Assembly: GCF_016808095.1 (NCBI RefSeq)
Contig: NC_068972.1
Span: 22,746,289 to 22,810,288, forward strand
From: Vigna angularis
Lineage: Eukaryota; Streptophyta; Magnoliopsida; Fabales; Fabaceae
Reading direction: 5' to 3'
Length of the DNA: 64,000 nt
A program made the position numbers and the translations under genes. Below, one piece after another: positions 12,036 to 24,526 of the stretch; within the stretch, counting starts at the first letter, position 1, and each line of letters opens with the position of its first letter. The notes below the pieces were generated by a model that ran no database searches, was not told the DNA's origin, and saw only the letters and a list, made by a program, of their open reading frames with translations.

Positions 12036-12653
12036 TTCTCCTAAATAAAAAATACCAAAAAAAATATAAAATCTTCAAAAACTAAAAAACATCTATTTTT
12101 CAAACTACAAACAATATCGCCTTGCCAGAACTACGTGATCCTTGATTCTCTATCAAAAGTGGAGATGCGTAGGAGCAAGGCTAGTCCTTGTCAGGTTCAT
12201 TTCCCCAAAAATCCAAAATCATTTTCCAAACAAAATTTTCAAAACAAATTTCTCAAACAGCTTCTAAAAGAACTACATAACCCTGATTTCTCATTTTTTA
12301 TGAGAATATGTAGGAGCAAGGTCAATCCTTGTCGGGCACAAAAAACTAAAAAATATATTTTGTTTCTTTAGAGTTTTATTTTAGGGGATAGTTAAACATT
12401 TTGAAAACCAAATCATATTCGCGTATTTAATTAAAGGTACTGCCTTATGGTAGGCGTTGTAGGGTGCTAATACCTTCCCTACACGTAACCGACTCCCGAA
12501 CATAGAATCTCATTTTCGCAGACCATGCTTTATCATTTTATGGTTTTTCCGTAGTTTTCCAGAATAAACTATGGTGGCGACTCCAAATCTCTTTTTCAAA
12601 ATTTTTCCTTTTTTCGGATCGTCGTCCCGTCGCGATTTTTTCCGGTTGCGACA

Positions 12654-13599
12654 CCTTCAAGGTATTAGAAACATGGATTGTAGAACCAGAATCAATCCAC
12701 CATGTGTTATGATTAAAACTAGTCAAATTAGATTCATAACAGACAAAAGCAAACAAATTACCTTTCTTTTCAAGCCAATCCTTAAACTTTTGACATTCCT
12801 TCTTCATGTGTCCCTTCTTTTTACAAAAAAAACATTTGGACTCCTTCTTAATAACTGGCTGAGCAGGAATCTTTCCCTTCTTATTAACTTGGTTCTTCTT
12901 ATTCTTAAATGAAGTAGTCAAGTTCACCTTCTCCCCTTCTTCAATCAATAGCCTTTCTTCTTCTTGAACACACATAGTCAATAATTCATTAATAGACCAT
13001 TTGTCCTTATGTGTGTTGTAAGAGATTTTAAAAGGAGCATAATGGTGAGGCAAAGTGCACAAAATATAGTGCACTAGGAAAGAATCCGACATGGTAACTT
13101 CCAAAGCTTTTAGTTGAGCCACAATGTCCCTTATGCGCATGATATGATCACGCACTCCTCTAATTCCAGTGAGCTTTAAGGATGAAAACTGCATTATAAG
13201 AGTGCTGGCAAGAGATTTATCAGATGTCGTAAACTGCTCATCAATAGCCTTCAGTAAATCCTTGACATTCTCATACTGATCAACCGAACCGCGAATTCCA
13301 GCGGAAATGTTAGTTTTTATGAACGTTACGGAGAGACGATTTGACCTCTCCCATTTTTCATAAAGTTCAATAGCATCTGGAGTGCTGGTCTCAGTAATAC
13401 CCGGTGGTTCTGGTTTTCTAATAGCATAGTCTATGTCCATCCAACCTAAATGAAGAAGAACTCTCTCATTCCAAATCTTATAATTATCTCCTTTCAATTC
13501 GGGAATACCACATTTGATATCAGAAAAATTTGCAGATTGAGAAACTGCAAATCCAAAATCATGTTCATTATCATAATTTGAGACTAAAATAAATGTCAT
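12654..13599 (-). pseudogene. copia-1 gag and protease N-terminal part
   Basis: The frame begins at the ATG at 13599 and reads about 315 codons before running into the nested LTR; the residues after that are LTR sequence. The N-terminal region has copia gag marks (LKGDNYKIW, then an UBN2-type domain with DKWSINELLTM). A CCHC zinc knuckle follows at residues 256-269 (CFFCKKKGHMKKEC). The protease active site WWIDSGSTIHVSN is at about residues 300-312. The protease is cut off just after this by the LTR insertion. Confidence 0.92.
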
Positions 13600-14615
13600 G
13601 TTTTACCAATGCAAAACATGTCTTTACTAATAAGTCTATTAACATAAAACTTGTCTGTGGGCTAAAGTCTTACTCAATTAGACTCATTTAACTTTATGAT
13701 AAAACTATTAAATTATATTTCATTCCTAATTCCTGTGGGAAAATTAAGAATTATAATTAATATTTTATCCTAATTAATTATACAAATGTAACAAAAATCC
13801 TGTGAGTATATTTCATCACACTATATATAATTAACTACAATTAATGTTTTAATAAAGTGATCTTTATAATATAATTTAACTAATTAAAGATGCTGTGGCC
13901 ACTCTCTAATTATTAAAAATTATATTTATCACTAAACATTAAATTATCTTTAGGTCTTATATTTAATCTAAATATAAGAATTATATTATAAATATAATTA
14001 ATATTCAAAATTTATTATACTAATATAAAATATTAGTAAATATTCCACGCGCACTTTAATCCTAATAAAGTGTATAACATGCCTATAAAAGTGCGTAACA
14101 TATATACAAATATATTAAGCATGTAACAGTAACATGAAAAGCAGCGAAATTCACTTTCAATCTAAATGTTCAACGCGCATAATTAAATGCCTATCAAACG
14201 TGCATATATCAGTAACCGTAAAAGACATCCAATAAAACGTAATAATATATATTAAGATATATGTATGGAAAGCAATCAGTGTGTAGAGTGAAAAGACAAT
14301 TCTGGATTAAAATCTGAATTAAAACCAGAAGCAGGAGCGTAACTTTCACTTCCAAACCTCTAGTGCACGTACATATCCAACAGGTAAAGAAGAAAAATAA
14401 AAAATTGAAATATAGGTTTATGAAAGATACCCAAAATGAAACGCAATGCCAAATGCCGTTTCAATCATCTTCAACCTTTCAGCATCAAAATTTTCACGGA
14501 AAATTTTACCGAAAATTTCACCAAAAATTTCTTCTTTCTCCAGTTTCAAAACAATTAATAAAATTGAAAACACAATACGCAAAGGAGTGAACCAAACAAG
14601 GCAGAGGATAAACAT
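13600..14615 (-). other. copia-1 5' untranslated leader
   Basis: AT-rich DNA of about 1 kb between the PBS and the gag start, on the minus strand. The two short frames at 14363-14615 have no recognisable similarity. Confidence 0.7.
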
Positions 14616-14627
14616 GCTCTGATACCA
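14616..14627 (-). other. Primer-binding site of copia-1
   Basis: The reverse complement is TGGTATCAGAGC, the standard plant copia primer site complementary to the 3' end of initiator tRNA-Met. It lies two bases inside the 5' LTR. Confidence 0.95.
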
Positions 14628-14629
14628 AA

Positions 14630-15108
14630 TGTAAAAACATGTTCATACAATTCATACTGAAGATTCAATAAATCTAAATATATCAAACACACATTTAATG
14701 ATATTCAGATTTACAAGAATAAAAGCGGAAGCAGAAAGACCAACCTCCAGCCATTGTTGTACGCTTGCCTAATTTCTGGTTTCTGAACCTTTGCTCTTAA
14801 AACACGATGGTGATGTATATATGAAGGAAAGAGTAGGCTCAGTGACCTGATATGAAATTTTCTGAAAAAGTCTGTATTACTCCAAAAACCATCACAGAGT
14901 ATATAACGTTAAAAGAGATTGTGGTGGAGAATCATGGGCACGTTTTTTTAAAAACGGTTTTTTATCTTAAAAATAAATGGACCACTTTCAGAATATATAT
15001 TAACTGCTTTATAATATTAACTGAAAAGAAATAAAAATAAATGTGAAAGATATAATATTATATAATATAATATTAAAATGTAACCTCTCTTTCTCTATAA
15101 GGCTAACA
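14630..15108 (-). repeat. 5' LTR of copia-1
   Basis: 479-bp LTR nearly identical to 6568-7047, TG...CA. On the minus strand a TATA-like ATATATACATC (about 14812-14824) is a candidate promoter. Confidence 0.95.
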
Positions 15109-16622
15109 AACAAATACAAAAGCTATTTAAGTCGGAAGTCGGAAACAAATATAAAAAAAAATGGACACGTTAAGATTATTCTTCATTAAGTTTATATTAA
15201 TTGAATTATATATATGTAATTGAATTCTTTATTAATATTAAAACTATTATTCTAAAATAAAAAGAATAATTAGGGTGTGAAATCGAGAATTAATCTATAT
15301 TGCAATTAATGAGGATATCTTCTTTTGATATACACTTCTTCTTTAATTAATATGTCCCCGCAATTCCCTTTACCAATTTATTAGTTAAATGACAAAATAT
15401 GAAACTTTTTACCCCCAAATCGTTAAAATTATTTGTAGATAAGTAATTTGTTGAATGTTTCTTGGACATGTAGTTTTTTTTACTGCATGTATATATATGT
15501 AGTTATAAACTACAAGAAAAGTAAGTTATTTTAAAGAAGCACTTGTGCCCACATGAATTACAAATTACTTGAACAGCATGTTATTCTTTAAAAAAATTAA
15601 TTACAAACTGTTAGAAAAATAAGTCATCCTGAAGATGGTTTCATTTTATTTCTTAAATGTGTTTATTTTATTTTATTTTATGAGCATAGGAATGTATATT
15701 TGTTTTTTAAATGTGAAATGTATTTACTGTATATACACATATTCATAAAATTATTTAAAATAATTAATAAAAATTGTATCTATAAGAATTACAAAAAACA
15801 GGAGCACATAATTTATTCAATCCAAAAGTCTGTCATGTTTTTTTATGTGATTGTCATTTATCTATTTTACCTTTTACCTTTTAATTTTACCACTGAAAAT
15901 TTTGATTCTAGATTTCAAAACCGATCTTTTAAGCCATGATGTGAGCTAAATGAAAGGAGTTTAAAACACTTAGCAAAGTTTATTTAAAGAAACTGATTAA
16001 TTAAGAATAAAAAGGTAATTCAAACATAATGAAAATATATATTCAAATCTCATATTACTAGTAAAAAAAGTCACTAAAATATGAGATTTTTATACGTAAA
16101 TTTTTTTTAAAAAAACATAAAACTCTTATTGCTGCAGACATTTATTTATTTTTAATTCAATAAAATAGAATAACATGATTAAAATATGGATATACCGGTG
16201 CACCAATTGTTCTTTTTAATATGGGTGTATGAAATAATCTAAAAATAATAATGTAAGAGTGTTTTTTCCTTGATTCTTAGAGCATAAGCTTCAATTCTCC
16301 TCCTCCTTCCTCTTCAACCTCAAAACTACAAAATCATTTTCTTTCTCCTTTTTAACTTTGATCTATGATATGGTTAGGAGGAGATAGTGTAGAGCAACAA
16401 GCTTGAATGTTACTTTGGATAATTCATCCTTTTTTTTAAATCTCTTTTCATTTCATCTTCTTCGTCTCTATATGCATGACTTATAATATATTGGAGTTTT
16501 TAAAAATTTTCCTTTGAAATTAAAATATATTACTTTAAATGTACCTTTATTGGTAGAGTAAAAATATAAAACGGGAAATATTCTTAAATCTTATATTTAC
16601 TGTTTACTAATAATTTCAACTT
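15109..16622. other. AT-rich intergenic DNA
   Basis: It starts with the AACAA target duplication of copia-1. The rest is AT-rich without recognisable coding or element structure. The 79-codon frame at 15700-15939 has no features I recognise. Confidence 0.5.
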
Positions 16623-16704
16623 GTCGATATGTCCGAGTGGTTAAGGAGACAGACTTGAAATCTGTTGGGCTTCGCCCGCGCAGGTTCGAACCCTGCTGTC
16701 GACG
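16623..16704 (+). tRNA. tRNA-Ser (UGA)
   Basis: 82 nt. The acceptor stem GTCGATA pairs with TGTCGAC (one G-T pair) before a discriminator G. The anticodon loop CTTGAAA gives anticodon TGA. A class II variable arm (TTGGGCTTCGCCCG region) precedes the T arm GCAGG-TTCGAAC-CCTGC. A T-run (ttgcttttttt) follows as a Pol III terminator. The long variable arm and the TGA anticodon identify serine. Confidence 0.97.
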
Positions 16705-17115
16705 TTGCTTTTTTTGCTTGCATTAATTTTTTTTTTAAATAAAATGCTGTTGGTAATATATGCTTCTTCTTAGGACGATTTGCCTCTATTATGATTTTAT
16801 CACCAAAAATTAAAATTTAAAGCAACGACATACAATTTTAATCTAAATTATTATTTAATTATTTATACCTATATATATAAAGGAAATTTTCCTTTTTAAT
16901 TATTTCTCAAATTTATCATTTAAATAATTTTTTTTCTAAATTAAAATGATTATTTTATTAATTTTACTTTTTAATTAACATTTTTTAATGTTAACTGTGT
17001 TTTTGAACTTAAACGTTTTTTTATTATAAAACTATTTATAAAATAAGTAAAAATTATTTATAACAAAATTATAACAATTTGTTTATATTTAATTTTATAA
17101 TAATAATAATAATAA
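16705..17115. other. AT-rich spacer
   Basis: AT-rich, ending in a short TAA microsatellite (about 17098-17115). No gene is seen. Confidence 0.5.
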
Positions 17116-19101
17116 TATGAAACCTAATTTTTTTTATTTATGAAATTCAAAGTAAGAATTCTACTCTCACTTTACTTTTTGCTTTGTCTTGTTTCTTCTC
17201 ATTTTTTCACAAATTTCTCTTGTCTTCTTCTATAGGATATAATAGTTTTTCAAATCTACTTGCCTTATATCACTCTTAGGGTAAGTAAGTCTATGTCTCA
17301 TTCTCCTTTTCATTGAGTCACTTTAGTTCACATGTGAATACTTCCCTTTTTCTTACATGTGTCATTAGAATTTTTTAGGAATCTTCTCTTATTTGTGGAT
17401 ATAGGGAAATCTTTTTTTGTGGTTCTAGAGGTACTATGAAGTTTTGGAGTCTTAGAGCATCTTGAAAGGGGTAGAATTTGTCCAGCATAATAAGGTGAAG
17501 GAAGCTAGGACTTCTTACAAATTTGCATGTTGGTTTTCGGTCATTTTGATCGTATACATGTTGAATACGTGATGTGGGTACGAATGGTATAATGCATGAT
17601 AGGTATTTTGGAAAATGAACTCGTTTGATTTGTACTGATTTGATGGTTGAATATGTTATGGTATATATGTTGAATATATGCTCATTTATATTGTTGGGAG
17701 TTTTGGTGAGACCAAGTGTGTGTTGAAGCTAAATTGTGAATTTGAGAGTATGATTGATTTAGGTTTTTTTTACTCGAGTAATTGGTCTAATTGGTACAAC
17801 ATATTTTGAAATTGAATTAAATTAAGAAAAGAAAGGAAAGTACCAATTTGATCAATTGGCAAGTTAAAATTTTGCATTTTCTACATTTGTTGTCATGGCA
17901 CCACGCGATACGTAGTGTGCAGTAAACGACAAATTTAGTTTCAAAGTCAGTGAACAATTTTGTGACGAGCATTGAGTGGTGATTTTTCCCACTGAGCATA
18001 AGACAATGCAATGTTTTTGTTTGCTGTGAAATCCTGATTTTTTAATAAATTAATTGGTTTTATTTACTAATATGAGTTAATTTCTCATGGTTGTAGTAAT
18101 GATATGAGTTGTTATGATTTAAGGAATTCCATGGGTGAAATCCTAGTGTTGTGTTTTCTTTAGTGTATGCATTGATGTGTAGATTCAAGCAATTTCGTGA
18201 CAAAATATTGAGTGGTGGTTATTACATCTGAGCGTTAGACAACACAATGTTTCTATTTGTTGTGAAATCCTGATTTTTGATAGTTTAATTGGTTTTATTT
18301 ACTGATATAAGTTAATTTCTAATAGTTGTTGCAATGATGAGTTGTTATGATTTAAGGAATTCCACGGGAAATCCTAGTCTTTTGTTTCCTTTAGTGTATG
18401 CCTTGATGTATAGATTCAAGCAAGGAGATATCTTAACACTTTAATAACCATTCATACACATATAAAGTAGAATGAGTTATGTGGTGAGATTAACAAGGGG
18501 TCATAGTCTAGGGGTTTTTTTGTTGACCTAAGATGCGGAGGGAGTTAACCTTCCATGTGTTAGGGTGAGATCTATTGGAAATGGTTCTGTAAAGCAGTAG
18601 AGACAACCACAAGCGCATATCTTCAGTTAATCTGATATCAATGCATGTATCCGAATAATTAAGTTTAAAATATTTGTATTATATGTTTTATTTCATGACG
18701 ACTACTTGAATTGTATGCCTATTTCTGAAATTTATTTTGATACCTACATGATCCTTTTATAAATTAGCTTACCTTTTTTGGAGTTGTGACTTGTGTTATT
18801 TTTCCCTTTTATAATGATTACATTATTTCATGTGAGCAAGTAAGCAAGTAAGAAAATAAGTATTGGTTGAACAAAAGATGGTAATAATGGTGCAATTGTC
18901 TAGTCTTTTAGATTTTAAAACTTCATTATTTTTTTGAATAACTTTGTAACTCTTATCCCTTTTCGTTTCTTTATATGAATTTACTTTGATTTTAATTTTA
19001 TCTTTGGAGATGACTGCAACGCAGTAATCATGTGCTCTAATTGATGTAACAATTGTATAATGTTTTAAACGGTAGTGTTACACTATTATTTGGATGTTAC
19101 A
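17116..19101 (+). mobile_element. Long LTR-like repeat family, copy B
   Basis: Plus-oriented copy. It begins tatgaaacct (family consensus near TGTAAGACCT) and ends tttggatgttaca. Flanks are AATAA on both sides (17111-17115 and 19102-19106), although both sit in TAA-rich DNA, so the duplication is weak evidence. Inner similarity: the stretch with gtaaagcagtagaga (near 18580) is the reverse complement of tctactgctttgc at 20587 and 58666. No coding region is visible. Confidence 0.6.
17946..18426. repeat. About 245-bp tandem duplication within repeat copy B
   Basis: Two direct copies share the phrases gtgaaatcctgatttttt, ggttttatttact and gagttgttatgatttaagg, and end in tagattcaagcaa. The second copy starts near 18190. 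They differ by several substitutions and small indels. Confidence 0.8.
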
Positions 19102-19448
19102 AATAATAATAATAATTTTATTATTTTAATTAAAAAAAAAAATAAGAATACACATGTGCTTAACGTATGTGTTTTAACTAATATTATATAAAGATAAAAA
19201 AAGTGAATAGTTTATATCTATACGAAGATAAAAAAATTTCGTGTTCACAATTGTATTTTTGTTTTACCAATAAAATAAGCATTTTTTAAACCAAAATAAT
19301 TATTTTACCAATTTTATGTTTAAGTGACCATTTTTTTTTCAATTTGACCATTTTTCTAAATTTGACAATTTTTAATTAAAAAATTATCAACAAAATAAAT
19401 AAAAACTATTTATAATAAAATTATAAAAATGTTTAATGTTTAATTTTA
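19102..19448. other. AT-rich spacer
   Basis: Low-complexity AT-rich DNA. No gene or defined element is seen. The last nine bases are the target duplication of the adjoining MITE. Confidence 0.45.
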
Positions 19449-19820
19449 GGATTAAATATATTTTTGTCTCCTAATTTTTAGTGAAAATTGTAATTAATCT
19501 CTTTTCAAAACTTTGTACCAATTTAGTGCCAATATAGTGTTGTATCTTTAGAACTTTGTGAATTTAGTCATTTTAATTAAATTTGATTAAGTTTATTTGA
19601 CATTTCAAATATATTTCTTAGTAAGCGAAAATGTGTCAAACTGTGAAAACAACTCAAATATACTAGTATATGCGTTTGAAATATAAAATAAACTTAACAA
19701 AATTTGGTTAAAATGATTAATTTCATGTATTTTTAAAATTAGGAAACTGAATTGAACCAAAGTTTTGAAAAATAACTAATTTCAATTTTTACTAATTTAA
19801 GTGACAAAAACATTTAACCC
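19449..19820. mobile_element. Mutator-type MITE
   Basis: 372-bp non-coding element with long terminal inverted repeats. The left end ggattaaatatatttttgtc mirrors the right end gacaaaaacatttaaccc, a form common in legume genomes. Nine-base flanks TTAATTTTA (19440-19448) and TTAATTTAA (19821-19829) match at eight of nine positions, as expected for Mutator target duplications. Its interior resembles 41688-42025. Confidence 0.8.
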
Positions 19821-20107
19821 TTAATTTAATAATTATAATAATAATAATTTTATTATTTTTACTATCATGAAAAAGTACAAATAGATTCATGTGTTCTCAC
19901 TGTATATAAAAAGGATTTATCTTTTGGATGTCCACATTTTCCTTTTCAATTTTACCTTTTAGTAAGCACTTTTTTAAATTCAAATAATTACTTATATTAA
20001 AAATTATAATTTATCTCTTTAATAATTACTTTTTTAAATTTAAATAATTAATTATAATAACAAAATTATATAACAAAAAAAGTTATACAAAATATTTTTG
20101 TTCATAA

Positions 20108-22368
20108 TGGTAACATCCTAAAATATAGTATAAATACTATAAAAGAATTATCACAATTTTAATAATGTAGATCAATCGACAGATAAAAATATAAAGTTAT
20201 TTATAGTCCTTTAAATAACCATAAAGAAACTTTATATACAAACTAACTAAACAAAACTATATACCTAGCAGCTAATTAAAGATAACTAAACATTTGTAGA
20301 GCCTCCCTCCAAAACTTGTTCCACCGTCACTTCATCACTCTCTACTCACACTCACATAATGATCATAGCCAAGACAAACAAAACACTAAGACATACCAAT
20401 GAAATACAAGGAAAAATGGTAAGTTAGATACAAAACAATTCATATTACACTTAAAACATTGCATACATAAATCATATATAACATGAATCAAACCAAACAT
20501 CTTAACATGCAAGACCTAGACTAGACTAGATTATCCAGATTTAGTATGAATGTCGAGCTATGGCAAGTTGTGCACTTTAGGTGGCCTCTACTGCTTTGCA
20601 AAACCATTTTCAATGACTTTCACCTTATCACACTCACAAGATTAGTTTGTACCTCGTCTTAGGTCATACTGTAAGCACCTAGACTAAGACCTCCTACTAC
20701 TCTCACCACATGTTTCAATCCTCTCTACTTGAGAATGAATGACCATTAAAGTGTCAGAATAACTCCCAAGACTGAGCTACGTGCATTTATTCTAACAATA
20801 CTTGAAACATCCAACAAAAGGTACTCTTTGAAACTCATTTCCATAACTTTTCCATTCAAATATATAAATATATATACAACCTCATGTATCATCACAGAAC
20901 ACACATAAAACTATTACTCATAAGTCAAGGATTCAAAAACAGCACATAAGAAAACACATGACAAACAAAAACTGAAAAACTCAAAAATTGGCTAAGGAAT
21001 GCTCAATGCTTGGAAAAAGGGCACCTAGGCACCAAACTCACTAGAATGGGGCGCCTGGGGGTGCTCGAGCAAATTCTTCTCGAAAAAAGGTCGTCTAGGG
21101 GGCGTTCAAGCCCAAAGCTTGCGCAAAAAAGGTGCTCAAGGGCCCCAAGGGTCCTCAGCGACACCTCAGAACATACTACACTTCTATTTTGACCTTTTCT
21201 ACCCTCTAAAGAAGTTTAATTAACTCCTAATACATCATAAGCACTAAGAGACATATGAAAACACTTCTCTAACTTCAATTAACTACCTCAAACCCAACTT
21301 GACTACTTTAAACTCACCCAAACTCAAACCTCCTACCTATAATACTAATTTCATTAAACCAGTAGTGAGAACAAGTCATAATTAACTCAAACACAGACTC
21401 TAAACTTTCCAAATCATTCACAACCCCTTACTTCAAAATTTTACTACTCGAACCTCCCATTTGCATTTAAAACCACACAAAACCTAACCAAAAGAATACC
21501 ATCTACCCCTATTTCAGATTCTAGCTATCTTACGACTCTTACAAGTCTCAAATACCACCAAACCAACGATGAAAAACCAGATTGCTTAAACCAACCATTT
21601 TCAATTACAAATACCTTTGTATTTGACAACACCTTACTCCTTAACTTATCATTCAATTCCAATAATCTAATATCACTTATTTACATACCATTATGACAAG
21701 AACAATATTAAAATCACACATTACCAAACATCCAAGCATCATATTATCAATAATCATCGTCCAAACACAATAAATATTAGAACAATTTTCACAATTTCAT
21801 TTAAATCATCTTACCACTCATGAATATACTAAACATACACAACATACATAATCTAAAGAAAGGACTAGTCTCCCTTACCTTAAAAGAAAGTTGTCACAAC
21901 TCTAAAAATGTCTCACCGATTTCTTGAAACACAAGGAACTCTAAAAACACCTACAATACACCAAAGTGGAAATGGAATGAGTCCTATAATACCTCAGATT
22001 ACCAAGGAACTAAGATAAAAAAACCTTAAAACACATGCGATGAAAGATCGCTACGCGTGATTTCAGATTGAAATGAAAGAAAAAGGAATCAAAACTTACT
22101 TGCTCTATACTAGAAATTGATCGAATAAAAGTAGAGATTACTCTGTTGTGATCTCCTAGGAACTTCCTGATCATCAAACAAAAAATCGAGAAGTTAGAAT
22201 TTTTAGAGAGAAGCGAGAAGAAGTTTTAGAAAAATGATTTGTGTTTTTAAGTAATGAGATGAATTTAAGAATTTTTATTTATTTTATTGAATTATTTTAA
22301 CTTTAAAACATTTAATTTCATTATTTTAAAACACCTATCAACTCTAAAACACCTACCAAGTCACTATA
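20108..22368 (-). mobile_element. Long LTR-like repeat family, copy C
   Basis: Minus-oriented copy. It starts near tggtaacatcc and ends near caagtcactata. Its middle (cgagctatggcaagttgtgc, tctactgctttgcaaa, cctctctacttgagaatgaa) matches 58630-58870. Cargo at about 21016-21170 is GC-rich, with phrases such as ggcgcctgggggtgctcgag. Its promoter-proximal end (cttcctgatcatcaaac, then agagaagcgagaag) matches 61540-61600. Both ends have drifted and I found no target duplication. Confidence 0.65.
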
Positions 22369-24526
22369 AACTGTATTTAATAAATTCTTTTATTTGAAAA
22401 TTCATATCATAAATTTGACTAAAGTAGTCAAATAAATTGAAAATTATTATGATAAACTTTATTACAACTTTTAGTGTAACATATCATATTGGTTAATGGA
22501 CCTGAATAATAGATTATTGAATTTTAATTAAATAAATATAGCCAAATCTGCATCAGTCTTAGTTGAGTACGCTTTAAAATTTTTATCTTGCATCTACAAT
22601 ATTAAAAAAGTATTCATGTACATCTAATATGGTAAATGTAAAAACTTTACTTACATATAAAATTTTGAATATTTAATAAAAAATAAACAAGAAATAAATT
22701 TAAAATACCTAAATTTATTTAAAATGTCTAATTAAGCCTCTTAGGTAAAACCAATCATTACGGAGTCGCATAATTAGTTCTCTTAAAAACATGTAATTTA
22801 AAGCATGAATTCTTCAAAACACACCATTTATCTTCTGGTAATTTTTTTTAATATCCATGTAAGTAGATTTTGGAAGTATACAAATCAGCTATGCTATAAA
22901 ATCCCCCATACTTAAATGAAAAACTGTAAAATCTACTTCAATTTATCGTTAATCACTGATTTTGGTCTAATTCCAATACGTATAATGTTACAAAAATATT
23001 ATTAGTGTTATTATTATTACCGAACTCAACCTATTTTACAAGTTATTAAAGCAAATCAATATTGCAATAACAAATATGGTAGTTTTACTCTGGCTTTCTC
23101 TTTCAGAATTCTTGTTCTGGTGCTTCTTTTCCTTCAGAAAGTGACTATACGTGATGATTAGTTTTACATTATATGGCAAACGCATATATTCTTATGCCAG
23201 TGTAACTGTTGAGCATTAAGCCTGTAGGGTACACTGTGAAACAGACCTTCCATGTTTTACTATATTGTTTTCTATAAATAATATATTCAGGCACATTCCA
23301 TTTCCATCTTCTATTGTTTTCACATACCACATTACCATTTCATGTCCCTCCGCAAAATTGGTGGACCTGTACACATAATCAATATCGTTCACACAGAATA
23401 TATATATGAAAACAATATTTTCATTGTGGTGTTTGTAAAGAAATGGATGAAAACTGTGTGGAAGGACCCCTGGTATTCCACCTTGATTTGTGCTCTTAAG
23501 CTGTTTGATTTAAGGACCCCAGTCCAGCTCACACTCTATTGTATTGTATCTGATTATTTTTCTCACATCTTATGCAGTGAGTCAGAGTCAACAGTCAGAA
23601 CTCCAGTCTTTACTCTTTAGATTATTTTGTAAAATGGTAATGGTTAAGGGAAGGTTAGGTTCGTGGGAGATGGGTACGCCGGGTTTCCTGTGACGTGGAG
23701 TTCCAAATAAGAATCCCACTTCCATGTCCACCCTCACCACCTCCACTTCTTTCTTCATTTAATTCACTTTCATTATTACCATTTAGTATTCTTTTCCTTC
23801 ACTTATTTCACTTACTTCTCTGTCTTAGTCAAACATTAAAAATATGAAAACCATACCTGCCTTGTAAGTTATCACGATGCTGTGAACTTGGCAATCTAAT
23901 GCTTATAATCAGATCGACTTTTCTCTATTGAAAATGATTAATAAAAATGAACGAGTTTAAACTCCATCAGCAAGTTTTACATGTCCTCTAAACGATATTA
24001 CCTTTGCGTGTGTTGTGTCCACTACACAACTAAAAGCATACCAATAATATTTTCTTTTTTTGTAGCAGTTGGGGATGAGCATCACTCTCACCATACCATA
24101 CCCATAGGCATCTTCTTGTTTCTCTTTTTTCTTGTCTCTCTGTTGAATTATGGCATCATTTCCAAATAACGGTTCCATTTTTCTAAGATTTTATTCATAA
24201 ATGCCAAATGTCACCAACCCATTTCCTTGAAGACTTCTTCCCCTTTTCTACTCAATTCTGAACAGAAAGCAAAGCAAGCCTTCAACTAGTTCCTAATCTA
24301 ATCCATTTAAATATTTATTTACATACTTAGTTTTTGTTTCTTCGTTTTTCCTTCCAAGTCACTGTATATTATCCAACCAGTCCTTCCATTCTCACACAAA
24401 ATGCATGTCTCGCCAAACGTAATCGGCTGACAGAGTTAAAAGTCACAACTCTGCAATTAATTAACTCAACATCTTATGATTTCTCCAAAGGAAGATCCTC
24501 TTTTTTCACAGACCGGCTTCTCCACT
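22369..24526. other. Upstream region of the DNase I-like gene
   Basis: AT-rich to about 23000, then mixed composition. The final several hundred bases presumably hold the promoter and 5' UTR of the gene starting at 24527, but I could not place a single convincing TATA box. The short frames at 23342-24178 show nothing recognisable. Confidence 0.4.

Larger units (their letters stand above)
10487..12653 (+). mobile_element. Solo LTR, Ty3/gypsy Tat/Ogre-like, nested in copia-1
   Basis: 2167-bp LTR beginning TGTCAATACCC and ending GGTTGCGACA, with the 5-bp duplication CCTGC (10482-10486) and CCTTC (12654-12658), which differ by one base. It splits the copia-1 protease region right after the catalytic DSG segment. 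The end phrases (ccttccctacacgtaaccg and the cgtcgtcccgtcgcg stretch) are ones I associate with legume Tat/Ogre LTRs; that lineage call is from memory. A TATA box (ctataaatacc, about 11226-11236) sets the orientation as plus. There is no internal region or second LTR, so it is a solo LTR left by recombination. Confidence 0.88.
6568..15108 (-). mobile_element. Ty1/copia retrotransposon, copia-1 (complete, with nested solo LTR)
   Basis: Structurally complete LTR element of 8541 bp on the minus strand, flanked by AACAA at 6563-6567 and 15109-15113. The order on the minus strand is 5' LTR, PBS, gag, protease, integrase, RT, RNase H, PPT, 3' LTR. Integrase before RT is the copia order. The two LTRs differ by about five substitutions and two or three small indels by eye, so insertion was recent. 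The coding region is broken twice: by a 2.2-kb solo LTR in the protease region and by a single-base frameshift after integrase. It is therefore unlikely to make a full polyprotein. Confidence 0.95.
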
